From contig NZ_AZEC01000001.1 of the NCBI RefSeq assembly GCF_001435585.1, positions 248,001 through 312,000 on the forward strand: a stretch of 64,000 nt of DNA. Direction: 5' to 3'. The first letter of the stretch is position 1, and each line of letters begins with the position of its first letter. The stretch is from Schleiferilactobacillus perolens DSM 12744 (GTDB taxonomy: Bacteria; Bacillota; Bacilli; Lactobacillales; Lactobacillaceae). Positions 43,735 to 53,590 of the stretch are shown piece by piece. Both the position numbers and the translations under genes were made by a program. A model generated the notes under the pieces. It had not been told where the DNA came from and ran no database searches. It saw only the letters and a list, made by a program, of their open reading frames with translations.

Positions 43735-44661
43735 ATGACGAAACGTTTACTGGATTTTGTCGCCTCAGATTTTCTATCAGCCACACCCATGGAATTGAAA
43801 CAGGCCATCTTGGCATCTGAGGGGCGGACGATCATGGCCGAGAATGTGCCTGTCGCGCAGCCGTATCTATTGGGTGTCACGAATGCAGAAATTGAACGGG
43901 CTGCGGGTGCGGATTTGATTTTGTTTAACGCGTTGGATGTGTTTGATCCCAAAGTGGTGGGCACGCCAGACGATATTCCCCCGCAGCAGCAAGTGCAATG
44001 GACTAAGAAGGCGGTGGGCCGGGCCATTGGGGTCAATTTAGAGCCGGTGGATCTAGCAGCCACGATGAATGAGGGCCGAGCCAATATCTCAATTGGTCGG
44101 ATCGCCTCGCCAAAGACCTTTACCAGTGCCGCCAAGTTGGGCTTTGACTTTGTCTGTCTCACTGGGAATCCAGGCACTGGCGTCAGCAACCAAGCTATTT
44201 TAGAAGCCATTGGGGTTGCCCAGAAGTATTTCCCCGGTTTGGTGATGGCGGGCAAAATGCACGGTTCTGGGGTCGCGGAAGAGGTTATGAACCTTACCAT
44301 TGCCCAAGAGTTTATCAATGCGGGTGTCGACGTGTTGTTAGTCCCCGCACCGTATACGATTCCTCATTTTGAGCCCCAGGATCTGCGGCAGATCACGGAT
44401 TACGTCCGTCAATACAATCAAAAACTGCCCATTGAGAAAAAGGTGCTGGTGATGGCCGCCAATGGGACCAGCCAGGATTCTTCTGATGAAGCCACCATTC
44501 GGCAAATTGGCCTGGCGGCAAAGGCGGCTGGTGCGGATTTGCAGCACATTGGGGATTCCTTCAACGGGGTGACGTTGCCCCAGAATCTGTTTACGTTGGG
44601 CGAAGTGCTGCGCGGGGTGCGCCATCAATTGATGATGCTGGCCCGGTCCAATATCCGGTAA
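43735..44661 (+). CDS. DUF7916-like protein, first of a tandem pair
   Basis: A 308-residue protein starting at the ATG 6 nt after GAGGAGG. It begins MTKRLLDFVASDFLSATP and contains ASEGRTIMAENV, LILFNALDVFDP, NLEPVD, LTGNPGTGV, AGKMHGSGV, LLVPAPYTIPHF and NGTSQDSSDEATIRQIGLAAKAAGAD. The alternating pattern and Gly-rich loops suggest a TIM barrel, with conserved His, Glu and Asp that could bind a metal or phosphate. I associate it with DUF7916, of unknown activity, often found with PTS genes. The next gene is a paralogue and an EIIC follows, so an enzyme acting on the imported sugar phosphate is plausible. Confidence 0.7.
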   Translation: MTKRLLDFVASDFLSATPMELKQAILASEGRTIMAENVPVAQPYLLGVTNAEIERAAGADLILFNALDVFDPKVVGTPDDIPPQQQVQWTKKAVGRAIGVNLEPVDLAATMNEGRANISIGRIASPKTFTSAAKLGFDFVCLTGNPGTGVSNQAILEAIGVAQKYFPGLVMAGKMHGSGVAEEVMNLTIAQEFINAGVDVLLVPAPYTIPHFEPQDLRQITDYVRQYNQKLPIEKKVLVMAANGTSQDSSDEATIRQIGLAAKAAGADLQHIGDSFNGVTLPQNLFTLGEVLRGVRHQLMMLARSNIR

Positions 44662-44681
44662 TCACGAAAGGGAGAGGAAAA

Positions 44682-45608
44682 ATGACGAAACGATTATTAG
44701 ATTGGCAACGCACAGATTATCTCGATGTTCCAGGAACACAGGCTAAACAAGCCATTATTGCATCTGAAGGGCGGGTGATCATGGCAGAGACGGTATCGTC
44801 GTTTCCAGCCATGTACGGCGGCATCAGTGGGGCTCAAGTCGATGCTTCCTTTGGCGCCCAGCTGATCCTGCTCAATACGTTTGATGTCTTCCATCCAGAG
44901 ATTAAAGGATTGCCCACTGCGCCGGCTGAATCCCCTGTGGCAGCTTTGAAGGCGAAGGTGGGTGCGCTGGTCGGGATCAATTTAGAACCCGTCGATGAGA
45001 CTGTTCAGACTTTTGATGAACAATTTGCCATTGCCAAGGGACGGCAAGCCACCAGCGAGACGTTTGCGGCGGCGGAAGCTTTGGGTATCGACTATGTTTT
45101 GCTGACCGGCAACCCGAAGACCCAAGTGACGAACCAGAAGATTAGCGCGGCGATCAAAGTGGCAAAGCAAGCTTTCCACGGTTTGATTTTTGCCGGTAAA
45201 ATGCATTCCTCCGGGGTGGATGAACCGGTGATTACTGCTGCAGATGTAGAGGAATTCATCAATGCCGGCGCCGACGGTATTTTACTACCCGCACCATATA
45301 CAGTGCCTGGATACAGCCCCGAAACACTGGCGCCGCTGCTCAAAATTATCGCCGATTGGAATTCCCGGCCAGAAGTCCACCATGATTACCAGCAGCGGGT
45401 GGTGACCATAGCGGCCAACGGCACGAGCCAAGATTCTGCTGATCTGGCCACCATCCGGCAAATCGGCTTGTCCAGCAAGGCATTGGGCTTTGACGTTCAG
45501 CATGTGGGAGATTCCTTGGGCGGCTTAGCTGATCCAGAAGCAATCTACGCCTTGGGAGTAGCCATTCGGGGGAAACGGCATCAAGTGCAAATAATGGCGA
45601 GACACTGA
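44682..45608 (+). CDS. DUF7916-like protein, second of a tandem pair
   Basis: Also 308 residues, and collinear with the preceding protein (MTKRLLDWQRTDYLDVP; ASEGRVIMAETV; LILLNTFDVFHP; GINLEPVD; LTGNPKTQV; AGKMHSSGVDE; LLPAPYTVPGYSPE; NGTSQDSADLATIRQIGLSSKALGFD). The shared blocks show an old gene duplication with both copies kept intact. That suggests two related substrates or a hetero-oligomer. It is 20 nt after the first copy with its own AGGGAGAGG site, and 19 nt before the EIIC gene. Confidence 0.7.
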   Translation: MTKRLLDWQRTDYLDVPGTQAKQAIIASEGRVIMAETVSSFPAMYGGISGAQVDASFGAQLILLNTFDVFHPEIKGLPTAPAESPVAALKAKVGALVGINLEPVDETVQTFDEQFAIAKGRQATSETFAAAEALGIDYVLLTGNPKTQVTNQKISAAIKVAKQAFHGLIFAGKMHSSGVDEPVITAADVEEFINAGADGILLPAPYTVPGYSPETLAPLLKIIADWNSRPEVHHDYQQRVVTIAANGTSQDSADLATIRQIGLSSKALGFDVQHVGDSLGGLADPEAIYALGVAIRGKRHQVQIMARH

Positions 45609-45627
45609 AGCAAAGGAGTGGAAAACC

Positions 45628-46926
45628 ATGGAAGAGAAGAAAAGTGGATTTATGAATTTTATTGAGGAAAAAGTTTCTCCGTTGGCAGCGAAAGTTGCTG
45701 GAGAAAAGCACCTCATGGCGATTCGAGATGGCTTGGCGCAGATTATTCCGCTGGTCATCGTCGGGTCGGTATTCATTCTGTTACAAGCTTTGCCAATTCC
45801 TGGATATGACAAGTTCATGAAGGGAATTTTTGGCGCTAGTTACATTATCAAACTGGGTTACGCCATCAATGGGACCTTCAGCCTGATTGCCCTCGTATCG
45901 GTATTTACCATCGCGTACAATCTGGCCCGTAATTATCATCAAAATGGGTTGAGTGCGGGTTTGCTATCGTTGGCGGCATTCGTTGTCTTGATTCCCTTGA
46001 CCAAAGACGGCGCCGTCCCATTGAATCTATTGGGCAGTCAAGGTTTGTTTGTGGCTATTATTGTGAGTCTAATTACGGCCCATATTTATCGGTTTATGAT
46101 CACCCATGATTTATACATCAAGTTGCCCGACGCGGTCCCGCCGAATGTCACCCAATCCTTCGTGGCATTGTTCCCCGGTTTTGCCGTCGTCATGTTCTTC
46201 TTAATTATTCGCTGGCTCGTCGAGTGGGCGGGCTGGGGTTCGGTTTTCAGCATCGTGACCAAAGTCATTGGCGGTCCGCTACAGGCTGTCGGTACCGGAT
46301 TTTGGGGCGGCTTCATTGCTGTCTTGGTCATCCACTTGTTCTGGATCTTCGGTATTCACGGTGCTAACGTGGTCGGCAGTGTCATGGCACCCATCTGGTT
46401 GGCTGCCGCCGACCAAAACCGGCTCGCTTTCCAAGCCGGCAAGCCGATTCCCAATATCATTGCCCAACCGTTTTTCGACAGTATGTTATGGCTCGGCGGC
46501 TCCGGTATTCTGCTGGGCTTAGCGATCCTGGTGACGTTCTTTGCCAAGAGCACGCAGTTTCGAGAATTGGGGAAGGTCGGCTTTGTGCCCACCATCTTTA
46601 CCATCAATGAACCATTCATGTTCGGCATCCCCGTGGTGCTCAATCCATCGATTCTGATACCGTACTTGTTAGCACCGCTGGTGAACTACAATATTGTGTA
46701 TTGGGCGACGTACTTTAACATCATGCCCCGGGTAACCGGCGTGCTACTGCCGTGGACGATGCCGCCATTTATCAACGGGTATCTGGCGACCAATGGTTCC
46801 TGGATGGCCGTCCTGGTGCAGGTGGTTTGCTTGCTGGTGTCGATGGCGATTTACTACCCGTTCTTTAAGATTATGGATAATCAGAATTTGAAGCAGGAGC
46901 AGGCGTTGGCGGAAAAGGCGAGTTAG
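45628..46926 (+). CDS. PTS EIIC, lactose/cellobiose family
   Basis: A 432-residue membrane permease with the family motifs GIHGANVVG and NEPFMFGIPVVLNP. It ends in a short hydrophilic tail. EIIA and EIIB are not encoded beside it. It is third in the operon controlled by the divergent GntR regulator and follows the two DUF7916-like genes. Its substrate is probably an aryl-, amino- or oligo-glycoside, which cannot be determined from sequence. A weak AGAAC/GTTCT hairpin with a T7 run near 46983-47004 may end the operon. Confidence 0.85.
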   Translation: MEEKKSGFMNFIEEKVSPLAAKVAGEKHLMAIRDGLAQIIPLVIVGSVFILLQALPIPGYDKFMKGIFGASYIIKLGYAINGTFSLIALVSVFTIAYNLARNYHQNGLSAGLLSLAAFVVLIPLTKDGAVPLNLLGSQGLFVAIIVSLITAHIYRFMITHDLYIKLPDAVPPNVTQSFVALFPGFAVVMFFLIIRWLVEWAGWGSVFSIVTKVIGGPLQAVGTGFWGGFIAVLVIHLFWIFGIHGANVVGSVMAPIWLAAADQNRLAFQAGKPIPNIIAQPFFDSMLWLGGSGILLGLAILVTFFAKSTQFRELGKVGFVPTIFTINEPFMFGIPVVLNPSILIPYLLAPLVNYNIVYWATYFNIMPRVTGVLLPWTMPPFINGYLATNGSWMAVLVQVVCLLVSMAIYYPFFKIMDNQNLKQEQALAEKAS

Positions 46927-47102
46927 GCGGCTGCGGAGTAGAGTGATTTGTGTGAGTGAAATCTAGGATTGGTTTTCTTTGGAGAACTGGTTCTGGATTT
47001 TTTTGTGCTTCAGATTTTAATTCGGCGGAAGAGTGAAGATGGTCTTAATGGCGAGATTGTCTGATAATTCACAGTAAATGACCAGTCCAGTGGACATTTT
47101 TA

Positions 47103-47117
47103 TGTAAAGCGGTTACA
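47103..47117 (+). promoter_or_regulatory. cre-like palindrome upstream of the PRD regulator operon
   Basis: TGTAAAGCGGTTACA is nearly palindromic and cre-like (one base longer than consensus). A TATACT -10-like box follows at 47129-47134, and the GTG start at 47157. Confidence 0.55.
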
Positions 47118-47156
47118 TTGTTTCAATCTATACTAAGTGTGTGAGGGGGAGACGAC

Positions 47157-49115
47157 GTGCAAACACACAGCAGAGAATCCAGGCTGATTAATTTGTTGTT
47201 AAATGCTAACGGTTATTTGACTGCGGATGAGTTGGCAAATCAATTGTTGGTTTCTGCAAAAACTGTTTATCGAATCATTGATCGCCTCAATCAAGGCGTA
47301 CCCTCAGGACGGCTCATTACCAGTACGAAAGGACTTGGGTTTCGTCTGAATTATTCGATTTACCTGAAGGAGGGCAAGACAAAAAATAAAGGACCGGACG
47401 AGGTAGTGAGTTCTGCAGAGCGACAAGGCATGATTTTAGATAAGTTGCTGGAGAATGCACCGCGTGCTTTCCGCGTCCATGACCTGTTTGAACCATATTA
47501 TGTGAGTGATTCGCAGATGGAAGTGGATATTCAGGCCATTCGGAAAATGCTGGCAGTTTATGATCTGCAATTACAACGACAAAACTTGCGATTGACAATT
47601 GTTGGCCATGAGAGAGAAATTCGCCGTGCACTGCAAGATCGATTCATCTCCAGCGGTTTGATTGATCTAGATACGTTGACACCTGAATCACAATTATTAG
47701 ATCCCTCAGCCACAGCATTTGCGATTCAACAATTACGCAACATCGAAGAGGAGACTGGGGGTACTGTACCTTATCCTTATAACGTCAATATTGTCTCCCA
47801 TCTCTATATCTTGATTACCCGGAACCAAGTAGTCCAGCAAGCGGGCGATTCCACAGCGGCATTCAGTATGGACAGTGACGTGATTAATAATCATCCAGCA
47901 CTGTACGGTATTGCCGCCAAAATATTAGGCCATGTGGAAAGCTATGTCGGTCACACGCTACCGTTGAATGAGAGCTATTATCTGATGCAATATTTGCTGG
48001 CATCCCGGCTGGCCTTCAAACGAACCAAGAAGCCCCAAAAATCGGCATTGGATAGTTTAGTTGAGCGAGTGACACGATCGTTTGTTGATGGGGTCAGTCG
48101 AGCCAGTGAGCAACCGATTCAGGATGATCGCTTGGCCACCGACTTAGAAAGTCATATTCGCCCGATGCTTACTCGGCTAAACAACCGCATTATGGTCCAC
48201 AACGTGTTGCTGAGGGACATTCAGGAAGAGTATCCATCATTATTCAAAAGTGTGCAGCAAACAGCAGAAAAGATCAGTCGGCAATATCACTTGCCGGAAA
48301 TCTCCAGTGATGAAATTGGCTTTATCACGTTATATTTTGCCCGATACTTTGAAGAACACAAACCAGGACTCAATACATTGGTGGTATGCACCAGTGGCCT
48401 GGCTACATCAAAGCTGCTTGTGACAAAGTTGCGCACAACTTTCCCAGAACTTTTGATTCAAGGTACATCAGCGAAGAAAGATGTGGGTCGCCACATTCAA
48501 AGATTGGGACCAATTGATTTAATTATTTCAACGATCGATCTGGAAAATGTCAATCACATTCCGGTAATCGTGGTCAGTGCATTATTAACCGACCGTGATC
48601 GTGAACGAGTACAAAATACGATTAATCGTTTAGAGGGGAGCGAACAAATGCTGAGTGATGTGACCAATACCGCTCTCATTCAGTTAAGCGTGGACGCAAA
48701 GGACTGGGAGGATGCCATTCGGCAAAGTGCCCAACCGCTAGTCACACAGGGATATGTGAGCGCTGGATATGTCGAGGATATGGTACAAACCACTCGGGAA
48801 TCTGGGCCCTATATCGTCATTAGCAAAGGCGTTGCTTTGCCCCATGCGCGGCCAGAAAGTGGGGCTCAAAAGGTGGGAATTGCCATCGCCACATTGACGA
48901 AACCAATCCCCTTTGGCAACAAAGCAAATGATCCGGTCCGTTTTGTCTTTGCACTCAGTGCCACAGACAGTCGGACACATCTGCGGGCGTTATCGGAATT
49001 AGTGGATTTTATTGGTGATCGGGACTTCCTCCAGGCGTTACAGAATGCAACGGCGCCCGAGCAGGTGTATGACCTGATCAAACGATACGAAGAAAGGCAT
49101 GATTTTAATGGCTAA
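47157..49115 (+). CDS. PRD-containing BglG/MtlR-type activator with fused EIIB-like and EIIA domains
   Basis: A 652-residue regulator, GTG start after GAGGGGGAG. Domain order: HTH_11 (about residues 5-60), second Mga-type HTH (about 90-155), PRD1 and PRD2 (about 180-395), a GatB-like EIIB domain with VVCTSGLATS (Cys411), and a C-terminal fructose/mannitol-type EIIA domain with VALPHARP (His563). Phosphorylation at these sites would link activity to PTS flux. Its EIIA domain may also phosphorylate the downstream EIIB, as no separate EIIA gene exists. It activates the following ascorbate-type PTS and transketolase genes. Confidence 0.88.
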   Translation: MQTHSRESRLINLLLNANGYLTADELANQLLVSAKTVYRIIDRLNQGVPSGRLITSTKGLGFRLNYSIYLKEGKTKNKGPDEVVSSAERQGMILDKLLENAPRAFRVHDLFEPYYVSDSQMEVDIQAIRKMLAVYDLQLQRQNLRLTIVGHEREIRRALQDRFISSGLIDLDTLTPESQLLDPSATAFAIQQLRNIEEETGGTVPYPYNVNIVSHLYILITRNQVVQQAGDSTAAFSMDSDVINNHPALYGIAAKILGHVESYVGHTLPLNESYYLMQYLLASRLAFKRTKKPQKSALDSLVERVTRSFVDGVSRASEQPIQDDRLATDLESHIRPMLTRLNNRIMVHNVLLRDIQEEYPSLFKSVQQTAEKISRQYHLPEISSDEIGFITLYFARYFEEHKPGLNTLVVCTSGLATSKLLVTKLRTTFPELLIQGTSAKKDVGRHIQRLGPIDLIISTIDLENVNHIPVIVVSALLTDRDRERVQNTINRLEGSEQMLSDVTNTALIQLSVDAKDWEDAIRQSAQPLVTQGYVSAGYVEDMVQTTRESGPYIVISKGVALPHARPESGAQKVGIAIATLTKPIPFGNKANDPVRFVFALSATDSRTHLRALSELVDFIGDRDFLQALQNATAPEQVYDLIKRYEERHDFNG

Positions 49116-49404
49116 AAAATATTCTGTATTAGTGGCTTGCCGCACAGGTATGGGCTCATCCATGATGTTAAAGATTAAGGTCGGTCAAGTCGCTCGGGAA
49201 AACGGCTTTCCATTGGACGTCTCCCATGATGTGATTGATGCTGCCAAAGGAATGGATCCAGATTTGTTAATCACGATGGCGGACCTGGTCCCTGATGTGC
49301 AGGGGGATGTGCGCCACGTCATTGGGATCAAGGATTTAACGGATAAAGAAGAAATCAAAACCAAGTTGGAAGAATTTCTCAAGAGCCAAGGTGAGGATAG
49401 TTAA
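49108..49404 (+). CDS. PTS EIIB, ascorbate (UlaB) family
   Basis: A 98-residue EIIB with the phosphocysteine loop VACRTGMGSSMML (Cys11). The ATG at 49108, which overlaps the regulator stop by 8 nt, has better spacing from GAAAGG than the ATG at 49099. It accepts phosphate, probably from the regulator's own EIIA domain or a free EIIA, and passes it to the sugar on the next gene's permease. Confidence 0.88.
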   Translation: MAKKYSVLVACRTGMGSSMMLKIKVGQVARENGFPLDVSHDVIDAAKGMDPDLLITMADLVPDVQGDVRHVIGIKDLTDKEEIKTKLEEFLKSQGEDS

Positions 49405-49424
49405 CAGAAGGGAGACTGTTTGAT

Positions 49425-50699
49425 ATGAATGAGTTGCTGACTATCCTGATTGATCTTTTAAGCTCGGCGGCCATTATGGTGGGAATTATTTCCTTTATTG
49501 GGTTAGTGGTTCAAAAGGAAAGCCCGGCTAAAGTTGTGAGCGGCACGATCAAGACAATCGTTGGATTCCTTGTTTTCTCAGTTGGTTCCGCGGCTGCATC
49601 CACAGCACTGAACGATTTCCAGAAATTATTTGCGACAGGCTTTCACCTGCAAGGGGTATTACCCTTAGCTGAGGCAGTCACCGCTTTGGCCCAGCAACGG
49701 TTTGGGACCACTGTGGCGTTGGTCATGACGACCGGATTTGTGTGGAATCTGTTGTTTGCTAGATTTACACCCATGAAGTATATCTTCTTGACTGGCCAAC
49801 ATAACCTGTATTTAGCGGCTTTATCGACAATTATGTTGAAATCTGTTGGCTTGTCCAATCCTTGGATCATTGGTATCGGTGGGATTATCGTGGGCTTCAT
49901 GTCCGCCGCAATGCCCGCCATTGCACAACCAGGGATGCGCAAGATCACTGGTGGGGACGACATTGCCCTCGGGCATTACGTGTCATTGGGCTATGCACTC
50001 TCGGGTTGGCTTGGAGGCAAGGTGGGTAATCCAGAAGACAGTACTGAAAAACTGAAACTGCCCGGCTGGCTGAGTATCTTTAAGGATTACGTGATTGGTG
50101 TGTCGATCACAATGGTCATTTTCTACTACATTGCGGCCTTTATTGCTGGGCGCGGGGCGGTGGAAAAACTCTCTGGTGGTGTGAGCTGGCTGGTCTATCC
50201 GTTACTTCAAGGGTTGCAATTCTCCGCTGCTTTGTACGTCATCATTACGGGGGTTCGGTTACTTCTGGGAGAAATTGTAAACGCATTCGTAGGAATCTCC
50301 GAAAAGCTGATCCCGAATGCCAAACCTGCATTGGACGTTCCAGTGGTTTTCCCATATGCACCAACAGCGACTGTGATTGGATTCATTTCTTCCTATGCCG
50401 CCGGGCTACTCATGATGTTTGTCTTTGGCGCCCTTAAGATGCCAGTGATTATTCCCGTGGCTGTGCCTTATTTCTTCATCGGCGCGACAGCCGGTGTGTT
50501 TGGCAATGCCACTGGTGGATGGAAAGGTGCAGTAGTTGGTTCCTTTGTGATTGGTATTCTCATTGCAGTGGGGCCATCGCTGGTTTATCCAGTCCTGCAA
50601 TCAGTCGGATTGAAGGGGACAGCTTTCCCAGAAACAGACTTCAACGTCCTGGCGTTGCTCATTAAGTATATTGGTCAACTATTCCAAATGATTTTCTAA
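49425..50699 (+). CDS. PTS EIIC, ascorbate (UlaA) family
   Basis: A 424-residue permease of the UlaA/SgaT type with about eleven hydrophobic segments and the conserved N-terminal block (IGLVVQKESPAKVVSGTIKT) and MPAIAQPGMRKITGGDDIALGH. Its partner genes are EIIB and transketolase, and the usual UlaD/UlaE/UlaF enzymes are absent. The transported compound is therefore perhaps a pentose or pentitol whose phosphate enters the pentose phosphate pathway, instead of ascorbate. It is 20 nt after the EIIB gene. Confidence 0.87.
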   Translation: MNELLTILIDLLSSAAIMVGIISFIGLVVQKESPAKVVSGTIKTIVGFLVFSVGSAAASTALNDFQKLFATGFHLQGVLPLAEAVTALAQQRFGTTVALVMTTGFVWNLLFARFTPMKYIFLTGQHNLYLAALSTIMLKSVGLSNPWIIGIGGIIVGFMSAAMPAIAQPGMRKITGGDDIALGHYVSLGYALSGWLGGKVGNPEDSTEKLKLPGWLSIFKDYVIGVSITMVIFYYIAAFIAGRGAVEKLSGGVSWLVYPLLQGLQFSAALYVIITGVRLLLGEIVNAFVGISEKLIPNAKPALDVPVVFPYAPTATVIGFISSYAAGLLMMFVFGALKMPVIIPVAVPYFFIGATAGVFGNATGGWKGAVVGSFVIGILIAVGPSLVYPVLQSVGLKGTAFPETDFNVLALLIKYIGQLFQMIF

Positions 50700-50721
50700 G
50701 GTAAAACGAGGAGGTTTCTAA

Positions 50722-52722
50722 ATGGCTACAAAACTCGATCAACTGACAGTCGATACAATTCGTTCTTTGACAGTGGATGCTGTGCAGAATGCCCACCATG
50801 GGCACATGGGGATGCCACTGGGAACAGCACCCATGGGTTATGCCCTGTGGCGCTACTATCTCAAACAGAATCCCCACGACACTCATTGGTTTGATCGTGA
50901 TCGGTTTGTATTGAGTGCGGGGCATGGCTCAATGCTGCTGTATTCATTGATGCATATGTCAGACTTCCCGTTGTCGATTGAAGATATTAAAAAGTTCCGG
51001 CAGTTGCATAGCCTCACGCCGGGGCATCCAGAAATTCATAAAACAGCTGGGGTGGATGTGAGTACGGGGCCTCTGGGACAAGGTTTCGCGATGGCGGTGG
51101 GTTTAGCAATCGCAGAAGCGCATTTGGCGGATCGCTTTAACCGGCCTGGTTTCCCGATCATTGATCATTACACCTATGTGGTCTCAGGGGATGGCGATTT
51201 TGAAGAAGGGGTCACACAAGAAACAGCATCCATCGCTGGTAACCTGGGGCTGCATAAACTGATTGTATTGTGGGACGCCAATCATGTTACTTCTGATGGA
51301 CCGCTCACAGTGTCCAATCAAGAAGACGAACTGGCCAAGTTTGCGGCCATGGGTTGGTACACGCTGGAAGTCAAAGACGGTAATAATATTGATGAAATTC
51401 GGCTGGCCATCGAAGCCGCAAAACGGTCATCTAGCCGGCCCACGTTGATTAAAGTGAATACCGTGATCGGCTTTGGTTCCACGATGGCGGGCACTTCGGA
51501 TATTCACAGTGATCCTGTATCAGAGAGTGAAGCAGCGCATATGCGCCAATCGTTTGGCTTTGCTGATAAGCCCGCATTCTATGTCCCAGACGAGGTGAAA
51601 AAAGGCTTTGCACCCATGATTGAACACGGTGAAGCCACCGAACTTGCGTGGCAGCAAATGTGGGATAAGTACCGTGCGGCGTATCCCCAAGATGCTTCTG
51701 TGTTGAATCGAATTATTGATGAAAAATTACCACTGCCAGATATTGCTGACCTTGAAATTCACGGCGATATGCCGACGCGTGGGGCATCTGGGAAAATCTT
51801 GAATAGTATCTATCCCGAGTATTCAGTGTTGGTTGGAGGAAGTGCCGATTTGGGAACTTCCAACAAAACCACAATCACAGATGAATTCTTCATGTCCCAG
51901 CATCGCTATGCCGGACCCAATATTTACTTCGGTGTACGCGAATTCGGGATGGCTGCGATTGCCAATGGCATTACGCTGCATGGCGGATTGCGGGGTTACA
52001 CCGGCACTTTCCTAGTCTTTTCCGACTACATGCGCAGCGCCATTCGCCAGGCGGCGATTATGCACACACCCACAATCTTTGTCTTTACCCACGATAGTCT
52101 CCATGTGGGTCAGGACGGGCCTACCCATCAGCCCGTCGAGCACCTGATGTCGTTACGGGCGATGCCGAATATCACAGTGTTCCGTCCGGCAGACTCGACT
52201 GAAACCAAGGCGGCTTGGGATATCGCAGTGAAATCGACTGACCGACCGGTGGCGATTATTCTGAATCGACAACCAGTACCGGAATTAGCAGACTCAGATA
52301 TGGATAAGGCTGAACGCGGGGCATATGTGCTCTCTGACGCGCCAAATGGGCACCATCCTGAAGGCATTATTATCGCCACTGGTTCCGAAGTATCTATCGC
52401 GGTTGAAGCACAGAAACAGTTGAATGCGGATGGACAGAACGTCCGGGTGGTTTCGATGCCTTCTTGGGAGCTATTTGAACAACAGGATAAGGCGTATCAG
52501 GAGACGGTTTTACCCGCCTCCGTCAGTCGGAGAATGTCGATCGAGTTAGGTGCGACGCTGGGTTGGCAACAGTATGTGGGGATGAACGGTGTCCGGATGG
52601 GCTGGGATCAATTTGGCGAGTCGGCGCCGGCGGCGGATATTATTAAGGAGATCGATTTTACGGCAGATCGGGCGGTGAGGATGTACCGGGCGGCGTATGT
52701 GGAATCTTCAGTGGTTCAATAA
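50722..52722 (+). CDS. tkt: transketolase
   Basis: A 666-residue full-length thiamine-diphosphate transketolase. N-terminal HHGHMGMPLGTAPMGYALW and GPLGQGFAMAVG, the ThDP/Mg block GDGDFEEGVTQE, and the central FGVREFGMAAIANGI and HDSLHVGQDGPTHQP (catalytic Glu and His) are present. It transfers two-carbon units between pentose-phosphate intermediates. Its position as the last gene of the ascorbate-type PTS operon suggests a dedicated copy for a pentose-like substrate. A weak hairpin with T6 near 52748-52793 follows. Confidence 0.95.
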   Translation: MATKLDQLTVDTIRSLTVDAVQNAHHGHMGMPLGTAPMGYALWRYYLKQNPHDTHWFDRDRFVLSAGHGSMLLYSLMHMSDFPLSIEDIKKFRQLHSLTPGHPEIHKTAGVDVSTGPLGQGFAMAVGLAIAEAHLADRFNRPGFPIIDHYTYVVSGDGDFEEGVTQETASIAGNLGLHKLIVLWDANHVTSDGPLTVSNQEDELAKFAAMGWYTLEVKDGNNIDEIRLAIEAAKRSSSRPTLIKVNTVIGFGSTMAGTSDIHSDPVSESEAAHMRQSFGFADKPAFYVPDEVKKGFAPMIEHGEATELAWQQMWDKYRAAYPQDASVLNRIIDEKLPLPDIADLEIHGDMPTRGASGKILNSIYPEYSVLVGGSADLGTSNKTTITDEFFMSQHRYAGPNIYFGVREFGMAAIANGITLHGGLRGYTGTFLVFSDYMRSAIRQAAIMHTPTIFVFTHDSLHVGQDGPTHQPVEHLMSLRAMPNITVFRPADSTETKAAWDIAVKSTDRPVAIILNRQPVPELADSDMDKAERGAYVLSDAPNGHHPEGIIIATGSEVSIAVEAQKQLNADGQNVRVVSMPSWELFEQQDKAYQETVLPASVSRRMSIELGATLGWQQYVGMNGVRMGWDQFGESAPAADIIKEIDFTADRAVRMYRAAYVESSVVQ

Positions 52723-52817
52723 ATTGGTTTGAAACTATAACGATGGAAGCTCATGGTCAATTGCTTAGTGCAAGTGGTTGTGGGCTTTTTTAGTGAAGTA
52801 AATGTGCTGGTAATGAA

Positions 52818-53567
52818 TTAGTCAGGTCTTGCCTGCTCGTGCAAAATCTTCGACAACTTCTCCAACGTAAACAAGCAAGGCAACTGCGAAGTCACATCTT
52901 GTTCTCGGTAAGACTCTTTGTTGATGTAGTAAGCAATATTGACGTCAGACAACCGAGCCACTGTCGAATCGGCGGAATTTGTGATGGAAATAATATGGCT
53001 GTTTCGGAAGCTAATGTTGCTCAGATAGTTAATGATCTCAGGTGTTTCACCAGATACCGATAATGCCACGACGCAGGTTTTTTCCAGGAGTGTGGGAGAT
53101 AAATAGGCCATTGGATAAGTTACAGGGTCCTCAATCCGCACTGCCATGTGGAACATTGAGGAAAAATATAATGAACCATACTCCGCCATTACATTGGAAG
53201 AGCCCACACCAATGAAAAGCACCAATTCAGTGTTCTGCAGCAATTTGATCGCAGCATCGATGCTTTCTTTGTAGTCCGATTGTTCCGTCCGTTTCAGAAA
53301 ATCGATATATACACCAGTGTCCACCTGATTTTGCCGTTGGTTATCTTGAGTCTGCTTCAGCAGCAGTTTCAAGCGCACCTTGAACTCTGTAAATCCAGAA
53401 GATTCGAATTTATGACAGAAGCGCTGGATGCTGGCCGTGCTGGTATGCGTCGCTGCGGCCAGTTCGCGAATGCGCATGAGCACGACCTTGTCCATGTGTT
53501 GCAGTACATATTTATAAATGACGAGGTCAATATCGGATAACGGGATGGTTTTGTCTAGAAAGAGCAT
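52818..53567 (-). CDS. RpiR/MurR-family regulator
   Basis: A 249-residue regulator with the N-terminal HTH_6 (MRIRELAAATHTSTASIQRFCHKF, about residues 31-55) and a C-terminal SIS domain (FIGVGSSNVMAEYGS; ALSVSGETPEIINYLS) that binds a phosphosugar. It is divergent from the GH4-EIIC-oxidoreductase operon and probably controls it. A GTGTACCA/TGATACAC dyad (53591-53610) overlaps its own promoter region. The start follows AAGGAGGAAACGCAC. Confidence 0.87.
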   Translation of the reverse strand: MLFLDKTIPLSDIDLVIYKYVLQHMDKVVLMRIRELAAATHTSTASIQRFCHKFESSGFTEFKVRLKLLLKQTQDNQRQNQVDTGVYIDFLKRTEQSDYKESIDAAIKLLQNTELVLFIGVGSSNVMAEYGSLYFSSMFHMAVRIEDPVTYPMAYLSPTLLEKTCVVALSVSGETPEIINYLSNISFRNSHIISITNSADSTVARLSDVNIAYYINKESYREQDVTSQLPCLFTLEKLSKILHEQARPD

Positions 53568-53590
53568 GTGCGTTTCCTCCTTTGCTGTCA

